Assembly: GCF_005774735.1 (NCBI RefSeq)
Contig: NZ_VBUM01000004.1
Span: forward strand, 33,172 to 97,171
Origin: Microbacterium sp. 5K110
GTDB taxonomy: Bacteria; Actinomycetota; Actinomycetes; Actinomycetales; Microbacteriaceae
Direction: 5' to 3'
Length of the DNA stretch: 64,000 nt
Shown here: positions 51,968 to 62,729 of the stretch, one piece after another
Layout: every line of letters begins with the position of its first letter
How positions within the stretch are numbered: the first letter of the stretch is position 1
Program-made: the position numbers and the translations under genes
Notes under the pieces: generated by a model
The model's database searches: none
What the model saw: only the letters and a program-made list of their open reading frames with translations
What the model was told of the DNA's origin: nothing

Positions 51968-52110
51968 CACACATCGGCATAGACCCGACATTTCGATCAA
52001 GCCCGAATTCCGCAATTCAGTGTGTTGCGGACTCGCGACACCTGCCATACCGTGGATGTGCGCGAGCAATGTCGATTCGCGCACTATCGAAACTAGTGGG
52101 GATACGTAAC

Positions 52111-52665
52111 GTGAGAATAGGATCTGTCATCAAGCCGGGCGCGGTCGCCGTCGCCGTCGCCGCCCTCATCACAGCCGGAGCATTGCCGGCCACCGCCGCG
52201 GAGGAGGTTATCCCTTCCGACGAGAGCGCAATTCAGACGTTGATCTCCGAGCGCGCAGCGGTGGACAACGAGCAACCGACCCTCGACGCACTGACCGCCG
52301 AGGTGGTGCACGACGTGAGCGTCCTCAACTCCTGTAACAGTCCGATGAACGCGGTCGCCTTCACCGGCCAGTGGATGGAGTCCACGAAGTTCGACTGCTC
52401 CATCGCCGGCGATAGCACGTCGCGCATCGGCTACTCGTGGCAAATCGATCCCAATGCCGTCGGTGGTTCGATCTGCTTCCAGGGCCGCGGCGCTCGGATT
52501 CCCGCCAGTAACCCCTATGTCGGTGGCCAGCTGTACTGGCACTCCGGCGGGTGTGGTTCGTCCGGTTCCGTGACCGTGGACTGGCAGAGCAGCCTGCACC
52601 ACAAGGCAGCACGTTTCTCCGCGGCCAACGCCCCGGTGCTCGGCGTCGGATTCAACTGGACCTGA
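52111..52665 (+). CDS. Secreted Cys-containing protein, unknown
   Basis: 184 residues from the GTG at 52111 (an ATG at 52069 is possible). A Sec signal with AALITAGALPATA-AEE cleavage is followed by a mature part with four Cys, Gly/Ser-rich, possibly two disulfides. No family recognised. The stop is 8 bases before a lipoprotein start, suggesting a two-gene unit inserted between pdxT and yebC. Confidence 0.6.
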   Translation: MRIGSVIKPGAVAVAVAALITAGALPATAAEEVIPSDESAIQTLISERAAVDNEQPTLDALTAEVVHDVSVLNSCNSPMNAVAFTGQWMESTKFDCSIAGDSTSRIGYSWQIDPNAVGGSICFQGRGARIPASNPYVGGQLYWHSGGCGSSGSVTVDWQSSLHHKAARFSAANAPVLGVGFNWT

Positions 52666-52673
52666 CCCCTGCC

Positions 52674-53381
52674 GTGACGACTCGTCACCGCGCACGGCGG
52701 TGGGCGGTCGCGGGAACGGTAGCCACCGTTCTCGCGACTGCCGGCTGCAGCGCACAGTCCTCGCCCCCGGGAGACCCTCTCCATACGGAAGTCGTGGCGC
52801 TTTTCACTTGTGACCGCCTATATGAATGGCGGGACCAGAGTTACGCATATTCTTCAATGCAATCCTCTTTATGCGTTCTCGAAAGCGATGCCATTCGAGT
52901 CCGGGCTTTCGCGTCGCCCGAAGCCGCTCTCGCGGGACTTATCGACGAGCATGAGATTCTTCCCGAGAGTGCTTCAATCGCCGTGGGAGACGCGATATAC
53001 GTCGCCGCATCACCAACGTCCATGAGGCGCATTCTGGAGACATTCCCTCAGCTCCGCCCGATCGACCGTAAAGACGTAAATTCCGGTTCGCCGATGCCGC
53101 GCGACGAGCGCGACGTGTGTGTCGGCATGATCGCCGCCCACTTCGACGCCGCCATCGACGGAGGGGAGCAGTCGGACGATTCCACTCTCTCTGGCTACGG
53201 GGACATCTATCCGGAAGCCGTCCGTGGAGCTTCCGACTCCGCGGAGGTGGTGCGGGCCGATGAAGCACGACGACAGCTGCTCAACCGATTGCGCTCCGAC
53301 GACCCGTTTGCCTACGACGTGTGGCTCTCCGAACAAGTGTCCCCGCTCAAGCAGCTGTGCGCTGCGCCCCGCTCTCCCTAA
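52674..53381 (+). CDS. Lipoprotein, unknown, paired with the secreted protein
   Basis: 235 residues from a GTG. A short signal sequence with lipobox ATAGC (about residue 23), then a helical/mixed domain with three Cys (FTCDRL, SSLCVLE, RDVCVGM) and a further Cys near the end. Codons are less G/C-biased than neighbours in places (TATATG, ATTCTTC), hinting at transfer. Function unknown; it might protect against the secreted partner. Confidence 0.6.
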   Translation: MTTRHRARRWAVAGTVATVLATAGCSAQSSPPGDPLHTEVVALFTCDRLYEWRDQSYAYSSMQSSLCVLESDAIRVRAFASPEAALAGLIDEHEILPESASIAVGDAIYVAASPTSMRRILETFPQLRPIDRKDVNSGSPMPRDERDVCVGMIAAHFDAAIDGGEQSDDSTLSGYGDIYPEAVRGASDSAEVVRADEARRQLLNRLRSDDPFAYDVWLSEQVSPLKQLCAAPRSP

Positions 53382-53457
53382 GTGGCCTCCGCACACCTGA
53401 GAACGTCGCCACCGCCCTTCACTGAGCACGGTCCGCCCTCGTTCTAGACTGGAACCC

Positions 53458-54216
53458 ATGTCCGGACACTCCAAATGGGCCACGACCAAGCACAAGAAGG
53501 CGGTCGTCGACGCCCGCCGCGCCAAGTCGTGGGCCAAGCTCATCAAGAACATCGAGGTCGCCGCCAAGCTCGGTGGAGCGGACCTCCAGGGCAACCCGAC
53601 GCTCTTCGACGCGGTGCTCAAGGCCAAGAAGACCTCGGTCCCCAAAGACAACATCGACCGCGCCATCAAGCGCGGCGCCGGGATCGGCGGCGAGGCCGTC
53701 GAGTACTCGTCGATCATGTACGAGGGCTACGGCCCCAACGGTGTGGCGTTCCTCATCGAGTGTCTGACCGACAACAAGAACCGCGCCGCGGCCGAGGTGC
53801 GCACCGCACTCAGCCGTAACGGCGGCACCCTCGCCGACCCCGGCAGCGTGGCCTACAACTTCAGCCGCAAGGGCGTCATCGTCGTTCCCTCCGAGGGCAC
53901 GACCGAAGACGACGTCATGCTGGCCGTCCTCGAGGCCGGCGCCGAAGAGGTCGAGCCGCACGGCGAGGGCTTCGGCGTCATCACCGAGGCGAGCGACCTC
54001 GTGACCGTCCGTTCCGCGCTTCAAGAAGCCGGGATCGAGTACGACTCCGCCGACGTCGAGTTCGTCCCCTCGCTCAAGGTCGAGGTCGACGCCGACACCG
54101 CCCGCAAGGTGTTCCGCCTCATCGACGCCCTCGAAGACAGCGACGACGTGCAGAACGTGTACACCAACTTTGACCTCACCCCCGAGGTGCAGGCCGAGCT
54201 CGAGAACGACGAGTAA
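53458..54216 (+). CDS. yebC: YebC/PmpR-family regulatory or translation factor
   Basis: 252 residues of normal length. [15 protein letters not shown] at the N-terminus, a [17 protein letters not shown] motif and the acidic C-terminus are all present. YebC family members are DNA-binding regulators or relieve ribosome stalling at proline-rich sites. First gene of the ruv run. Confidence 0.95.
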   Translation: MSGHSKWATTKHKKAVVDARRAKSWAKLIKNIEVAAKLGGADLQGNPTLFDAVLKAKKTSVPKDNIDRAIKRGAGIGGEAVEYSSIMYEGYGPNGVAFLIECLTDNKNRAAAEVRTALSRNGGTLADPGSVAYNFSRKGVIVVPSEGTTEDDVMLAVLEAGAEEVEPHGEGFGVITEASDLVTVRSALQEAGIEYDSADVEFVPSLKVEVDADTARKVFRLIDALEDSDDVQNVYTNFDLTPEVQAELENDE

Positions 54217-54264
54217 GGGCGCGCCCTGCCCTCTCGCACGGCCCCGGCGCTTAGCGTGGGGGCC

Positions 54265-54870
54265 GTGTCTCGTTCTCTGCGCGTCCTCGGCGTCGACCCC
54301 GGCCTGACGCGCTGCGGTATCGGCGTCGTCGACGTCGCCCCCGACCGCTCGGCCACGCTCGTGCACGTCGGCGTGGTGCGTTCCGCGGTGACCGATCCGA
54401 TCGAACGTCGCCTGGCGACGATCGCCGCGGGGATCCGCGACGTCCTCGCCGCCCACGACCCCCAGGTCGTCGCCGTCGAGCGCGTCTTCGCGCAGAACAA
54501 CCGCCACTCCGTGATGGGCACCGCGCAAGCGAGCGGCATCGCTCTGCTGCTCGCGGCGGAGCACGGCATCCCGGCCGCCACCCACACTCCGAGCGAGGTC
54601 AAGGCAGCGATCACCGGCTACGGGTCGGCCGACAAGCTCCAGGTGCAGACGATGGTCGCCCGGGTGCTGCGGCTGGACGCGCTGCCGCAACCGGCTGACG
54701 CCGCCGACGCCCTGGCGCTGGCGCTCTGCCACGCCTGGCGCGGGGGAGAGGCGACCGCCACCACCGGGGGAGCTCTGACCCCCGCTCAGAAAGCGTGGCG
54801 GGATGCCGAGAAGCGCCAGACGTCGCCGGCGACGCGTGTCGCTCGAACAAAGGTCCGAACCGGCGCGTAG
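54265..54870 (+). CDS. ruvC: Holliday junction resolvase RuvC
   Basis: 201 residues from the GTG at 54265 (GTG 54256 is an alternative). The first catalytic Asp is in [12 protein letters not shown] and the next acidic residue in VAVERVF; the third/fourth acidic residues in [13 protein letters not shown]. It cuts Holliday junctions with RuvAB. A basic C-terminal tail of about 35 residues is beyond the E. coli length. Confidence 0.95.
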   Translation: MSRSLRVLGVDPGLTRCGIGVVDVAPDRSATLVHVGVVRSAVTDPIERRLATIAAGIRDVLAAHDPQVVAVERVFAQNNRHSVMGTAQASGIALLLAAEHGIPAATHTPSEVKAAITGYGSADKLQVQTMVARVLRLDALPQPADAADALALALCHAWRGGEATATTGGALTPAQKAWRDAEKRQTSPATRVARTKVRTGA

Positions 54871-54879
54871 GCTCGGGAC

Positions 54880-55500
54880 ATGATCTCTTCGCTGCAGGGT
54901 GTCGCCGCGCACGTCGGCGACGATGCGCTCGTCGTGGTCGTCGGGGGAGTCGGGCTCTCGGTGGCCGTCACCCCGCAGGTCGCCCGCACCACCCACGTCG
55001 GCGAGCAGGTGCACCTGCACACGCATCTCGTCGTGCGCGAAGACGCCCTGTCGCTCTTCGGTTTCGAGACCCGTGAAGAGCTGACCGTCTTCACACAGCT
55101 CATCGGCGTCACCGGCGTCGGCCCCAAGTCGGCGATGGGCGTCCTGTCGTCGCTCACGGTCCCGCAGATCGCCCAAGCCGTCACCGATGACGACGACGCC
55201 CCGTTCAAGCGCGTCTCGGGCATCGGCCCCAAGACCGCGAAGCTCATCGTCGTCCAGCTCGCCGGGAAGCTCGCCGTCGTGCCGACGGAGGCACCGGCGG
55301 CCGTCGCCCCGCACGGACAGGTGCCCCTCCAGGTCACGCAGGCCCTGATCGGACTCGGCTGGAGCGAGCGCACTGCCGCCGAGGCCGTGGCATCCGTCGC
55401 CGAAGACGCCGCCGAGTCCGACCGCGCCTCGGTGCAGGCGCTACTGCGCCTCACGCTCGCGCTGCTCGGCCCCGCGCGCAAGGAGCCCATCGGTGGCTGA
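54880..55500 (+). CDS. ruvA: Holliday junction helicase subunit RuvA
   Basis: 206 residues. An OB-fold N-terminus ([15 protein letters not shown]), two helix-hairpin-helix motifs ([12 protein letters not shown] and [12 protein letters not shown]) and the RuvB-binding UBA-like C-terminus ([16 protein letters not shown]). Ends 8 bases into ruvB. Confidence 0.95.
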   Translation: MISSLQGVAAHVGDDALVVVVGGVGLSVAVTPQVARTTHVGEQVHLHTHLVVREDALSLFGFETREELTVFTQLIGVTGVGPKSAMGVLSSLTVPQIAQAVTDDDDAPFKRVSGIGPKTAKLIVVQLAGKLAVVPTEAPAAVAPHGQVPLQVTQALIGLGWSERTAAEAVASVAEDAAESDRASVQALLRLTLALLGPARKEPIGG

Positions 55501-56542
55501 CGTCGTGCGCGACGCGGGAACGCCCGACGACGAGACCGAACTCGCGATCGAGGGCGCCCTGCGCCCGACATCGCTGAGCGAATTCGTCGGCCAGCAGAAG
55601 GTGCGCGGCCAGCTCCAGCTGCTCCTCGACGCCGCCCGCATCCAGCAGCGCTCGCCCGACCACATCCTGCTGTCCGGCCCTCCCGGACTCGGCAAGACGA
55701 CCCTCGCGATGATCGTCGCCTACGAGAGCGGCCGACCGTTGCGCTTGTCCAGCGGCCCCGCGATCCAGCACGCCGGCGACCTTGCCGCGCTGCTGTCCTC
55801 GCTCACGCCGGGCGAGGTGCTCTTCATCGACGAGATCCACCGCATGGCCCGTTCGGCCGAAGAGATGCTGTACCTCGCGATGGAGGACTTCCGCATCGAC
55901 ATCATGGTCGGCAAGGGCGCGGGCGCGACGAGCATCCCGCTCGATCTCTCGCCCTTCACCCTCGTGGGCGCCACGACGCGCGCGGGGCTCCTCCCCAACC
56001 CGCTGCGCGACCGCTTCGGCTTCACGGCGCACCTGGAGTACTACGAGCCCGAAGAACTCGAACGGGTCGTCTCGCGGTCGGCATCCATGCTCGACGTCGG
56101 TCTGCCCGGAACCGCCCGTTCCGAGATCGCGCGGCGCTCGCGCGGCACTCCGCGCATCGCCAATCGGTTGCTCCGCCGCGTGCGCGACTACCTCGTCGTC
56201 CACGGTCCCTCCACCGGGACGGATGCCGGCGACGCCGACGTCCGCACCGTCGACGCCGCCCTCGACCTGTACGACGTGGATGCCATCGGCCTCGACCGCC
56301 TCGACCGGGCGGTACTCGACGCGCTCGTCCGGCGATTCCACGGCGGTCCGGTGGGTCTCAGCACGCTGGCCGTCGCCGTCGGCGAGGAGCCCGAGACGAT
56401 CGAGTCGGTGGTGGAACCGTATCTTGTTCGCATCGGATTCATGGGCCGGACACCGCGCGGACGCGTGGCCACCCCCGAGGCGTACGAACATCTCGACGTT
56501 CCCCACCCCGACGGGCTGCTCCGGTTCAGCCAAGGGGGATGA
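55493..56542 (+). CDS. ruvB: Holliday junction helicase motor RuvB
   Basis: 349 residues from a GTG. Walker [10 protein letters not shown], Walker B LFIDEIHR, arginine-finger GATTRAG and the winged-helix C-terminus with [10 protein letters not shown] are complete. It drives branch migration with RuvA. Confidence 0.96.
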   Translation: MADVVRDAGTPDDETELAIEGALRPTSLSEFVGQQKVRGQLQLLLDAARIQQRSPDHILLSGPPGLGKTTLAMIVAYESGRPLRLSSGPAIQHAGDLAALLSSLTPGEVLFIDEIHRMARSAEEMLYLAMEDFRIDIMVGKGAGATSIPLDLSPFTLVGATTRAGLLPNPLRDRFGFTAHLEYYEPEELERVVSRSASMLDVGLPGTARSEIARRSRGTPRIANRLLRRVRDYLVVHGPSTGTDAGDADVRTVDAALDLYDVDAIGLDRLDRAVLDALVRRFHGGPVGLSTLAVAVGEEPETIESVVEPYLVRIGFMGRTPRGRVATPEAYEHLDVPHPDGLLRFSQGG

Positions 56543-56621
56543 CCTATACTCGGCGAGGGATTCCCCGACCCCCTTTGGCAGTGCCGCACGGCGCGCCGGA
56601 ATCGAAAGGTGCACCGCCTCC

Positions 56622-57074
56622 ATGGACTTCGCGAACTTCTTCGCCAACTACGGCCTGATCATTCTTCTGATCGGCCTCCTGGTCTTCATGTTCTGGAGCT
56701 CGCGTCGCCGCATGCAGAAGCAGAAGCTGGAGCAGGAAGAAAAGGCGCGCCAGACCGTTCCGGGGTCCGAGGTGCTGCTGCAGGGTGGCCTGTACGGAAC
56801 GATCGTCGAGTACGACGGTGAAGACCTCGACAAGCCCGCGCACGTCGAGATCGCGCCGGGCGTCGTCATCAAGGTCCACAGCCAGGCCGTGCTGCGCATC
56901 GTGAACCCGGCGCAGGGCTTCGTCACCGAAGACGACTTCATCGAGGCAGAGGAGTCCGAGGCCGAGTACGTCGCCGGTGTCGCCGACGGAGACATCACCT
57001 CGATCAGCGACGACCACCGCGCGCGCCAGGCCACCGAGACCGAGCGCGACGACAAGGACCGCCCCCAGGCCTGA
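56622..57074 (+). CDS. yajC: Preprotein translocase subunit YajC
   Basis: 150 residues. One N-terminal transmembrane helix (IILLIGLLVFMFW), a GSEVLLQGGLYGTIVEYDGE soluble domain, and an acidic C-terminus. It associates with SecDF in Sec-dependent export; its position before secD and secF fits. Confidence 0.93.
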   Translation: MDFANFFANYGLIILLIGLLVFMFWSSRRRMQKQKLEQEEKARQTVPGSEVLLQGGLYGTIVEYDGEDLDKPAHVEIAPGVVIKVHSQAVLRIVNPAQGFVTEDDFIEAEESEAEYVAGVADGDITSISDDHRARQATETERDDKDRPQA

Positions 57075-57121
57075 CGCGCCCTCTGCCCCTTCCGTTCACC
57101 GCCGCACAGAAAGCCGACTCC

Positions 57122-58834
57122 GTGGCGCCCTCGACTCCCGTCCGCCACGCCTGGCGCGTACTGACCGGACTGCTCGCCATCACCGGCGTGCTGTTCGGCA
57201 TCAACGCGCTGGGCGTGTACGCCTTCCAGGCCAGCTCCTGGACCCCCGACCTCGCCCTCGACCTCCAGGGCGGAACCCAGATCATCCTGGCCGCGCAGAC
57301 GACGGACGGGGCCGAGCCCGACGCCGAGCAGCTGCAGCAGGCCGTCTCGATCATCCGCCAGCGCGTGGACGCGTCGGGCGTCGGCGAGGCCGACGTGGCC
57401 ACCGAGGGCGGTCGCAACATCGTCGTGCAGATCCCTGGCCAGGCAGACGAGGCCACGCGTCAGCGGATTCAGAGCTCCGCGCAGTTGCAGCTGCGACCGG
57501 TGCTGTTCGCGGGGTCGCCGTCGACGTCGTTCGTCGGCGAGGACGGCAACGCCACTCCGTACCCGACGCCCGACCCGAACCTCCCCTCGACGCCCACGGC
57601 CTCGCCCACCAACGCGAGCGACCCGGCGTACATCACGCCGGCACTGCAGGCGCAGTTCCTCGCGTTCGACTGCGCGAACCCGGCGGTCGACCCCGCACAG
57701 GCGCCCGCGGACCAGCCGTTGATCACGTGCGGTCTGAACGACGGACAAAAGTACATCCTCGGGCCCGTGGAGCTCGACGGAACCGACATCTCCGACGCCA
57801 CGAACGGCCAGGAGCAGAACACCGGTCGCTGGGCGGTCAACCTCGTCTTCAACGACCAGGGCACGCAGAAGTTCGGTGAGATCAGCCAGCGCCTTTACGG
57901 CGCACAGCCCCCGCTGAACCAGTTCGCATTCGTCCTCGACGGCTCCGTCCTGTCCGCACCCGAGATGCGCGGCGTCATCGTCGACGGCCGCCCGAGCATC
58001 ACGGGCAATTTCACCCAAGAGTCGTCGAAGGCCCTCGCCGATCAGCTCAAGTACGGCGCGCTGCCGTTGAGCTTCCAGGTCGTCAGCTCCGACACCGTCT
58101 CGGCGACGCTCGGTTCGCAGCAGCTCCAGGTCGGCTTCATCGCGGGCCTCATCGGTCTCGGGCTCGTGGCGATCTACTCGCTCATCGTCTACCGAGCCCT
58201 GGGAACCGTGATCATCGCCTCGCTGGCGGTCATGGCGGTCCTGACGTACGTCACGCTCTGCATCCTCGCCTGGCGCATGGGCTTCCGCCTGTCGCTCGCG
58301 GGAGTCGCGGGCCTGATCGTGACGATCGGATTCACCGCCGACTCGTTCATCGTCTACTTCGAACGCATCCGCGACGAGTTGCGCGACGGTAAGTCGATCA
58401 CCGCGGCTGTCGAAGACGGCTGGGCACGCGCCAAGCGCACCATCTACATCTCGAAGTCGATCAACATCCTCGCCGCGGTCGTGCTGTACATCCTCGCGGA
58501 TGCCACGGTGAAGGGCTTCGCGTTCACGCTGGGCCTGACCACCGCGATCGACATCCTGATCTTCATCCTCTTCACCCACCCCGTGATGCAGTTGCTGGCG
58601 CGCACGCGCTTCTTCGGCAACGGCCACCCGCTGTCGGGCATGGACCCCGCGGCACTGGGCGCGGTCTATCGCGGTCGCGCGCAGTTCCGCGCCCCGGCTG
58701 CGGCTGCCGTCTCGGGTCGCGCCAACCGCTCGCGCGGCGAGGCTCAGCGTCGGCAGACGATCGCGGAACGCAAACGCGCCGAACTCGCCGCAGCCCAGGG
58801 CAATACCCGCCCCACGAAGGAGGGAGACGACTGA
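57122..58834 (+). CDS. secD: Protein translocase subunit SecD
   Basis: 570 residues from a GTG. One N-terminal transmembrane helix, the P1 periplasmic region (LQGGTQIILAAQTTDG, RQRVDASGVGEADVA), a Pro/Thr-rich insert around 160-200, and the C-terminal membrane bundle (GLIGLGLVAIYSLIVYRALG, FTADSFIVYFERIRDELRDG). Proton-driven export motor with SecF, which it overlaps (TGATG). A basic cytoplasmic tail follows. Confidence 0.96.
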   Translation: MAPSTPVRHAWRVLTGLLAITGVLFGINALGVYAFQASSWTPDLALDLQGGTQIILAAQTTDGAEPDAEQLQQAVSIIRQRVDASGVGEADVATEGGRNIVVQIPGQADEATRQRIQSSAQLQLRPVLFAGSPSTSFVGEDGNATPYPTPDPNLPSTPTASPTNASDPAYITPALQAQFLAFDCANPAVDPAQAPADQPLITCGLNDGQKYILGPVELDGTDISDATNGQEQNTGRWAVNLVFNDQGTQKFGEISQRLYGAQPPLNQFAFVLDGSVLSAPEMRGVIVDGRPSITGNFTQESSKALADQLKYGALPLSFQVVSSDTVSATLGSQQLQVGFIAGLIGLGLVAIYSLIVYRALGTVIIASLAVMAVLTYVTLCILAWRMGFRLSLAGVAGLIVTIGFTADSFIVYFERIRDELRDGKSITAAVEDGWARAKRTIYISKSINILAAVVLYILADATVKGFAFTLGLTTAIDILIFILFTHPVMQLLARTRFFGNGHPLSGMDPAALGAVYRGRAQFRAPAAAAVSGRANRSRGEAQRRQTIAERKRAELAAAQGNTRPTKEGDD

Positions 58835-59820
58835 TGCGCTCCATGACGCAGCTCGGTAACGACCTCTACTCGGGCAAGACCTCTTTCCCGTTCGTCCAGC
58901 GCCGGCGCCTGTGGTTCATCATCGCCGCGGTCCTCGTGATCGGCGCGGCGCTGGTGCCCCTGTTCCGTCCCGTGCAGTTCTCGATCGAGTTCACCGGCGG
59001 ATCGCAGTTCACCGTCTCCAACCCCACGTCGTTCGACCAGGCCATCGCGACCGAGGCCGTGGCATCCGTCGTTCCGGATGCCGCGACACGCGTGACCACG
59101 ATCAGCGACCAGGCCGTGCGGGTGCAGACCGACCAGCTCGACGACCAGCAGACGCAGAGCGTCTCGACCGCCCTCGCCGAGGGCTACGGGGTGCCCTCGA
59201 GCGAGATCACGAACTCGTTCATCGGCCCGACCTGGGGAGCAGACGTCACGCGGCAGTCGCTGTGGGGACTCGGGATCTTCCTCGCCCTGACCTTCGTGAT
59301 CCTCGCCCTGTATTTCCGGACGTGGAAGATGTCGGTCGCCGCGATCATCGGTCTGGTGGACGTGCTCGTCATCACGATCGGCGTCTACGCGCTGTTCGGG
59401 TTCGAGATCTCACCCGCCGCGGTCATCGGCTTCCTGACGATCCTCTCGTACGCGCTGTACGACACCACGGTCGTCTTCGACAAGGTGAGGGAGAACACGC
59501 GGGAGGACGGTGAGATCTCGGGACGCACGTTCGCCGAGTCGGTCAACCTCGCCGCGAACCAGACGCTGATCCGCTCCATCAACACCACGGTGGTGGCGAT
59601 CCTCCCGGTCGGCGCGATCCTCTTCATCGGTGTGCCCCTGGGCGCGCGGACCCTGAGCGACATCTCGCTGTCGATCTTCGTCGGCACGATCGTGGCGGCC
59701 TACTCGACGCTGTTCGTGGCCGTTCCGCTCTACGCGCTGCTGCGCGAGCGGGAGACCCCGATCAAGGAGCGCGACGCCCGCGTGCTCGCCGCTCGCGCGA
59801 AGGCCGGTGTGCCCGCCTGA
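58834..59820 (+). CDS. secF: Protein translocase subunit SecF
   Basis: 328 residues. FSIEFTGGSQF, six membrane segments including YDTTVVFDKVRENTRED, ILFIGVPLGA, and a short P1-like loop. Completes the SecDF pair. Confidence 0.96.
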   Translation: MRSMTQLGNDLYSGKTSFPFVQRRRLWFIIAAVLVIGAALVPLFRPVQFSIEFTGGSQFTVSNPTSFDQAIATEAVASVVPDAATRVTTISDQAVRVQTDQLDDQQTQSVSTALAEGYGVPSSEITNSFIGPTWGADVTRQSLWGLGIFLALTFVILALYFRTWKMSVAAIIGLVDVLVITIGVYALFGFEISPAAVIGFLTILSYALYDTTVVFDKVRENTREDGEISGRTFAESVNLAANQTLIRSINTTVVAILPVGAILFIGVPLGARTLSDISLSIFVGTIVAAYSTLFVAVPLYALLRERETPIKERDARVLAARAKAGVPA

Positions 59821-59887
59821 CGGCGGGCACCGGTCCCGCCCGACGTAGGATGGGAAGGCTGACCGCCGAACCCGGGGGAGGGGACCT

Positions 59888-62140
59888 GTGACCGAGACCA
59901 CGTCCCCCGCGCCACCGCCGTCCTCGCTGCGACGTCTCGTTCCGCGCATCTTCTCGCGCGCCGCCCGTCGCGACGACGTCGACAAGCTGCTGCGCACTGT
60001 TCGCACGCACCACCCCAAGGGCGACCTCGGCATCATCGAGCGCGCCTACGCCGTCGCCGACAAGGCCCACGACGGGCAGAAGCGACAGAGCGGCGAGCCG
60101 TACATCACGCACCCGCTCGCCGTCGCGCAGATCCTCGCCGAGCTGGGGCTCGGGCCCAAGGCCATCGCCGCGGCGCTGCTGCACGACACCGTTGAAGACA
60201 CGGGCTACCCGCTCGACGAACTCGCGGCCGACTTCGGCGACGAGGTCGCGATGCTCGTCGACGGCGTGACCAAGCTCGACAAGGTCAAGTACGGTGAAAG
60301 CGCCCAGGCCGAGACGGTCCGAAAGATGATCGTCGCGATGTCGCGCGACATCCGGGTGCTGCTCATCAAGCTCGCCGACCGTCTGCACAACGCGCGCACG
60401 TGGGGCTTCGTCCCGCCGCACAAGGCGGCCAAGAAGGCGACCGAGACACTCGAGATCTACGCGCCCCTGGCGCACCGGCTCGGCATCCAGGCCATCAAGA
60501 GCGAGCTCGAAGACTTGTCGTTCGCCGTGCTCCACCCCAAGCTCTACGCCGAGATCGAGAGCCTGGTGCGCCAGCGCACCCCCCAGCGCGAGCAGTACGT
60601 CCAGACCGTCATCGACAACATCGATGCCGACCTGCGCGAGCTCCGCGTGCGCGGTCGCGTCATGGGCCGTCCGAAGCAGCTGTACTCGGTGTACCAGAAG
60701 ATGGTCGTGCGCGGCCGCGAGTTCGACGACATCTACGACCTCATCGGCATCCGGATCCTCGTGGGCACCGTGCGCGACTGCTACGCCGTTCTCGGTGCGA
60801 TCCACGCGCGCTGGACGCCGCTGCCCGGCCGGTTCAAGGACTACATCGCCACGCCGAAGTTCAACCTCTACCAGTCGCTCCACACGACGGTCATCGGTCC
60901 GAGCGGTCGCACGGTCGAGATCCAGATCCGTACGCACGAGATGCACCAGCAGGCGGAGTTCGGCGTCGCGGCGCACTGGAAGTACAAAGAGCGCATGGCC
61001 GGGGGAAAGACGGATGCCAAGGCCTCCGACACCGACATGGCCTGGATCGCGCGCATCTCGGACTGGCAGGCCGAGACCGCCGACCCCGGGGAGTTCCTCG
61101 ATTCGCTGCGCTTCGAGATCGGCGCGAAAGAGGTCTACGTCTTCACGCCGAAGGGACGCGTGATCGGGCTCCCGAAGGGCGCGACTCCCGTCGACTTCGC
61201 GTACGCCGTGCACACCGAGATCGGCCACCGCACGATGGGTGCCAAGGTCAACGGCCGGCTCGTGCCGCTCGAGACCGAACTGCAGTCGGGCGACGTCGTC
61301 GAGGTCTTCACGTCGAAGAACCCCGACGCCGGCCCCAGCCAGGATTGGCTCGGCTTCGTCAAGAGCACCCGCGCGCGGAACAAGATCCGCGGGTGGTTCA
61401 CCAAGGAGCGCCGCGAAGAGGCGATCGAGCAGGGCAAGGACTCCATCGCTCGGGCCATGCGCCGGCAGAACCTGCCGCTGCAGCGCCTGATGAACCAAGA
61501 CTCCTTCGCCGAGGTCGCCCGGCACTTCCACTACGAAGACGTCGCGGCCCTGTACGCCGCGGTCGGCGAGGGACACGTCTCGACCCAGTCGGTCATCGAG
61601 AAGGTCACCGCGCTCGTCAGCGCCGACGACACCTCGACGGGACCGATCGACCTGCCGCAGGTCGGACGCAGCCGCGCCCCGCGCGGCGGCGATTCCGGCG
61701 TGCTCGTGCGCGGCGCCCCCGACATCCTCGTCAAGCTCGCCAAGTGCTGCACGCCGGTGCCCGGCGATGAGATCGTCGGCTTCGTCACGCGCGGGAGCGG
61801 CGTCTCGGTGCACCGCGGCGACTGCACGAACGTCAAGTCACTGCGAGAGGACCCCGAGCGGCTCATCGAGGTCGAGTGGGCTCCGACGACCAAGAGCGTC
61901 TTCCTCGTGCAGATCCAGGTCGAAGCTCTCGACCGTTCCGGGCTGCTGAGCGACGTCACGCGCGTCCTGAGCGAGCACCACGTCAACATCCTCTCGGCCA
62001 CCGTCTCGACGACGAACGATCGCCTCGCACTGAGCAAGTTCGTGTTCGAGATGGGCGACACCGTGCACCTCGACCGCGTGCTCAATGCGGTGCGCCGCAT
62101 CGACGCCGTGTACGACGTGTACCGGGTCACTTCGTCCTGA
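59888..62140 (+). CDS. rel: Bifunctional (p)ppGpp synthetase/hydrolase (Rel)
   Basis: 750 residues from a GTG. The HD hydrolase domain ([23 protein letters not shown]), synthetase domain ([33 protein letters not shown]), TGS domain ([24 protein letters not shown]), a Cys-containing CC domain ([11 protein letters not shown]) and the ACT domain are all complete. It makes and degrades the stringent alarmones. Its 3' end overlaps the convergent gene by 14 bases. Confidence 0.97.
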   Translation: MTETTSPAPPPSSLRRLVPRIFSRAARRDDVDKLLRTVRTHHPKGDLGIIERAYAVADKAHDGQKRQSGEPYITHPLAVAQILAELGLGPKAIAAALLHDTVEDTGYPLDELAADFGDEVAMLVDGVTKLDKVKYGESAQAETVRKMIVAMSRDIRVLLIKLADRLHNARTWGFVPPHKAAKKATETLEIYAPLAHRLGIQAIKSELEDLSFAVLHPKLYAEIESLVRQRTPQREQYVQTVIDNIDADLRELRVRGRVMGRPKQLYSVYQKMVVRGREFDDIYDLIGIRILVGTVRDCYAVLGAIHARWTPLPGRFKDYIATPKFNLYQSLHTTVIGPSGRTVEIQIRTHEMHQQAEFGVAAHWKYKERMAGGKTDAKASDTDMAWIARISDWQAETADPGEFLDSLRFEIGAKEVYVFTPKGRVIGLPKGATPVDFAYAVHTEIGHRTMGAKVNGRLVPLETELQSGDVVEVFTSKNPDAGPSQDWLGFVKSTRARNKIRGWFTKERREEAIEQGKDSIARAMRRQNLPLQRLMNQDSFAEVARHFHYEDVAALYAAVGEGHVSTQSVIEKVTALVSADDTSTGPIDLPQVGRSRAPRGGDSGVLVRGAPDILVKLAKCCTPVPGDEIVGFVTRGSGVSVHRGDCTNVKSLREDPERLIEVEWAPTTKSVFLVQIQVEALDRSGLLSDVTRVLSEHHVNILSATVSTTNDRLALSKFVFEMGDTVHLDRVLNAVRRIDAVYDVYRVTSS

Positions 62141-62666
62141 CCGCCGAGAGCAGATCGTCGGCCCGCTTTCCGTAGGGGAAGCGCGGATGCCGCGCGAGCC
62201 ACGCCCGTGCGCCTTCGGCGACGTCGGGGGCGGTGCCGGCCCATCGTCGCGCGATCCCGCGATCGTCGGCATCCTGCGAGCGAGCGAGATCGACCAATGT
62301 CCGCTCGGGGCGGGCGACGCGGACGCCGGCGATCGTCACCACGTCGTCCGGAGCGATCCGCACGTCGTGGACGAGCACTCTGCCGCCGCGGAGCGGACGC
62401 GCCCGCTCGGCACTCGCCCGCTGCACACGATGGCGGGACGGCTCGACGGCGAGGCCGCCGTGCACCCAGGCCGCGGTCGAACGCACGGCGGCCCACCGGT
62501 CGCCGAGGAGCGGCGCCAGGCTCCGCGCCCGCATCCAGGGCGTCTCTACGGCATCGGCCGGCATGAATCCCTCGCCGATCGGGATCAGCAGACCGTCGAG
62601 ACACGCGGCGGTCAACTCCGGCAGCGAGAGTCGTTCTCCGGGGAAATACAGAAATGGAGAGGCCAT
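62127..62666 (-). CDS. AbiEi-like/type IV antitoxin-like domain protein (tentative)
   Basis: 179 residues. A helix-rich N-terminus ([21 protein letters not shown]), [19 protein letters not shown] and WVHGGLAV, then a beta-rich C-terminus, resemble the AbiEi-like transcriptional-regulator proteins often found beside rel in actinobacteria. No toxin partner is visible. Its ATG lies in the 3' arm of a hairpin, so initiation may be weak or leaderless. Confidence 0.5.
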   Translation of the reverse strand: MASPFLYFPGERLSLPELTAACLDGLLIPIGEGFMPADAVETPWMRARSLAPLLGDRWAAVRSTAAWVHGGLAVEPSRHRVQRASAERARPLRGGRVLVHDVRIAPDDVVTIAGVRVARPERTLVDLARSQDADDRGIARRWAGTAPDVAEGARAWLARHPRFPYGKRADDLLSAVRTK

Positions 62667-62694
62667 CCCGTCAGTGTGACGGGACGGCCTCTCC
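62656..62694 (-). terminator. Intrinsic terminator overlapping the downstream start codon
   Basis: GGAGAGGCC-A-TCCCGTC pairs with GACGGGA-C-GGCCTCTCC, 5-base loop, one internal mismatch. On the minus strand it is followed by ATTTCTGTATTT. It ends the DUF349 gene and covers the ATG of the next gene. Confidence 0.75.
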
Positions 62695-62729
62695 TGCGGC
62701 GCCGCGGGGCGCCAAACTGTGGAGAACGC

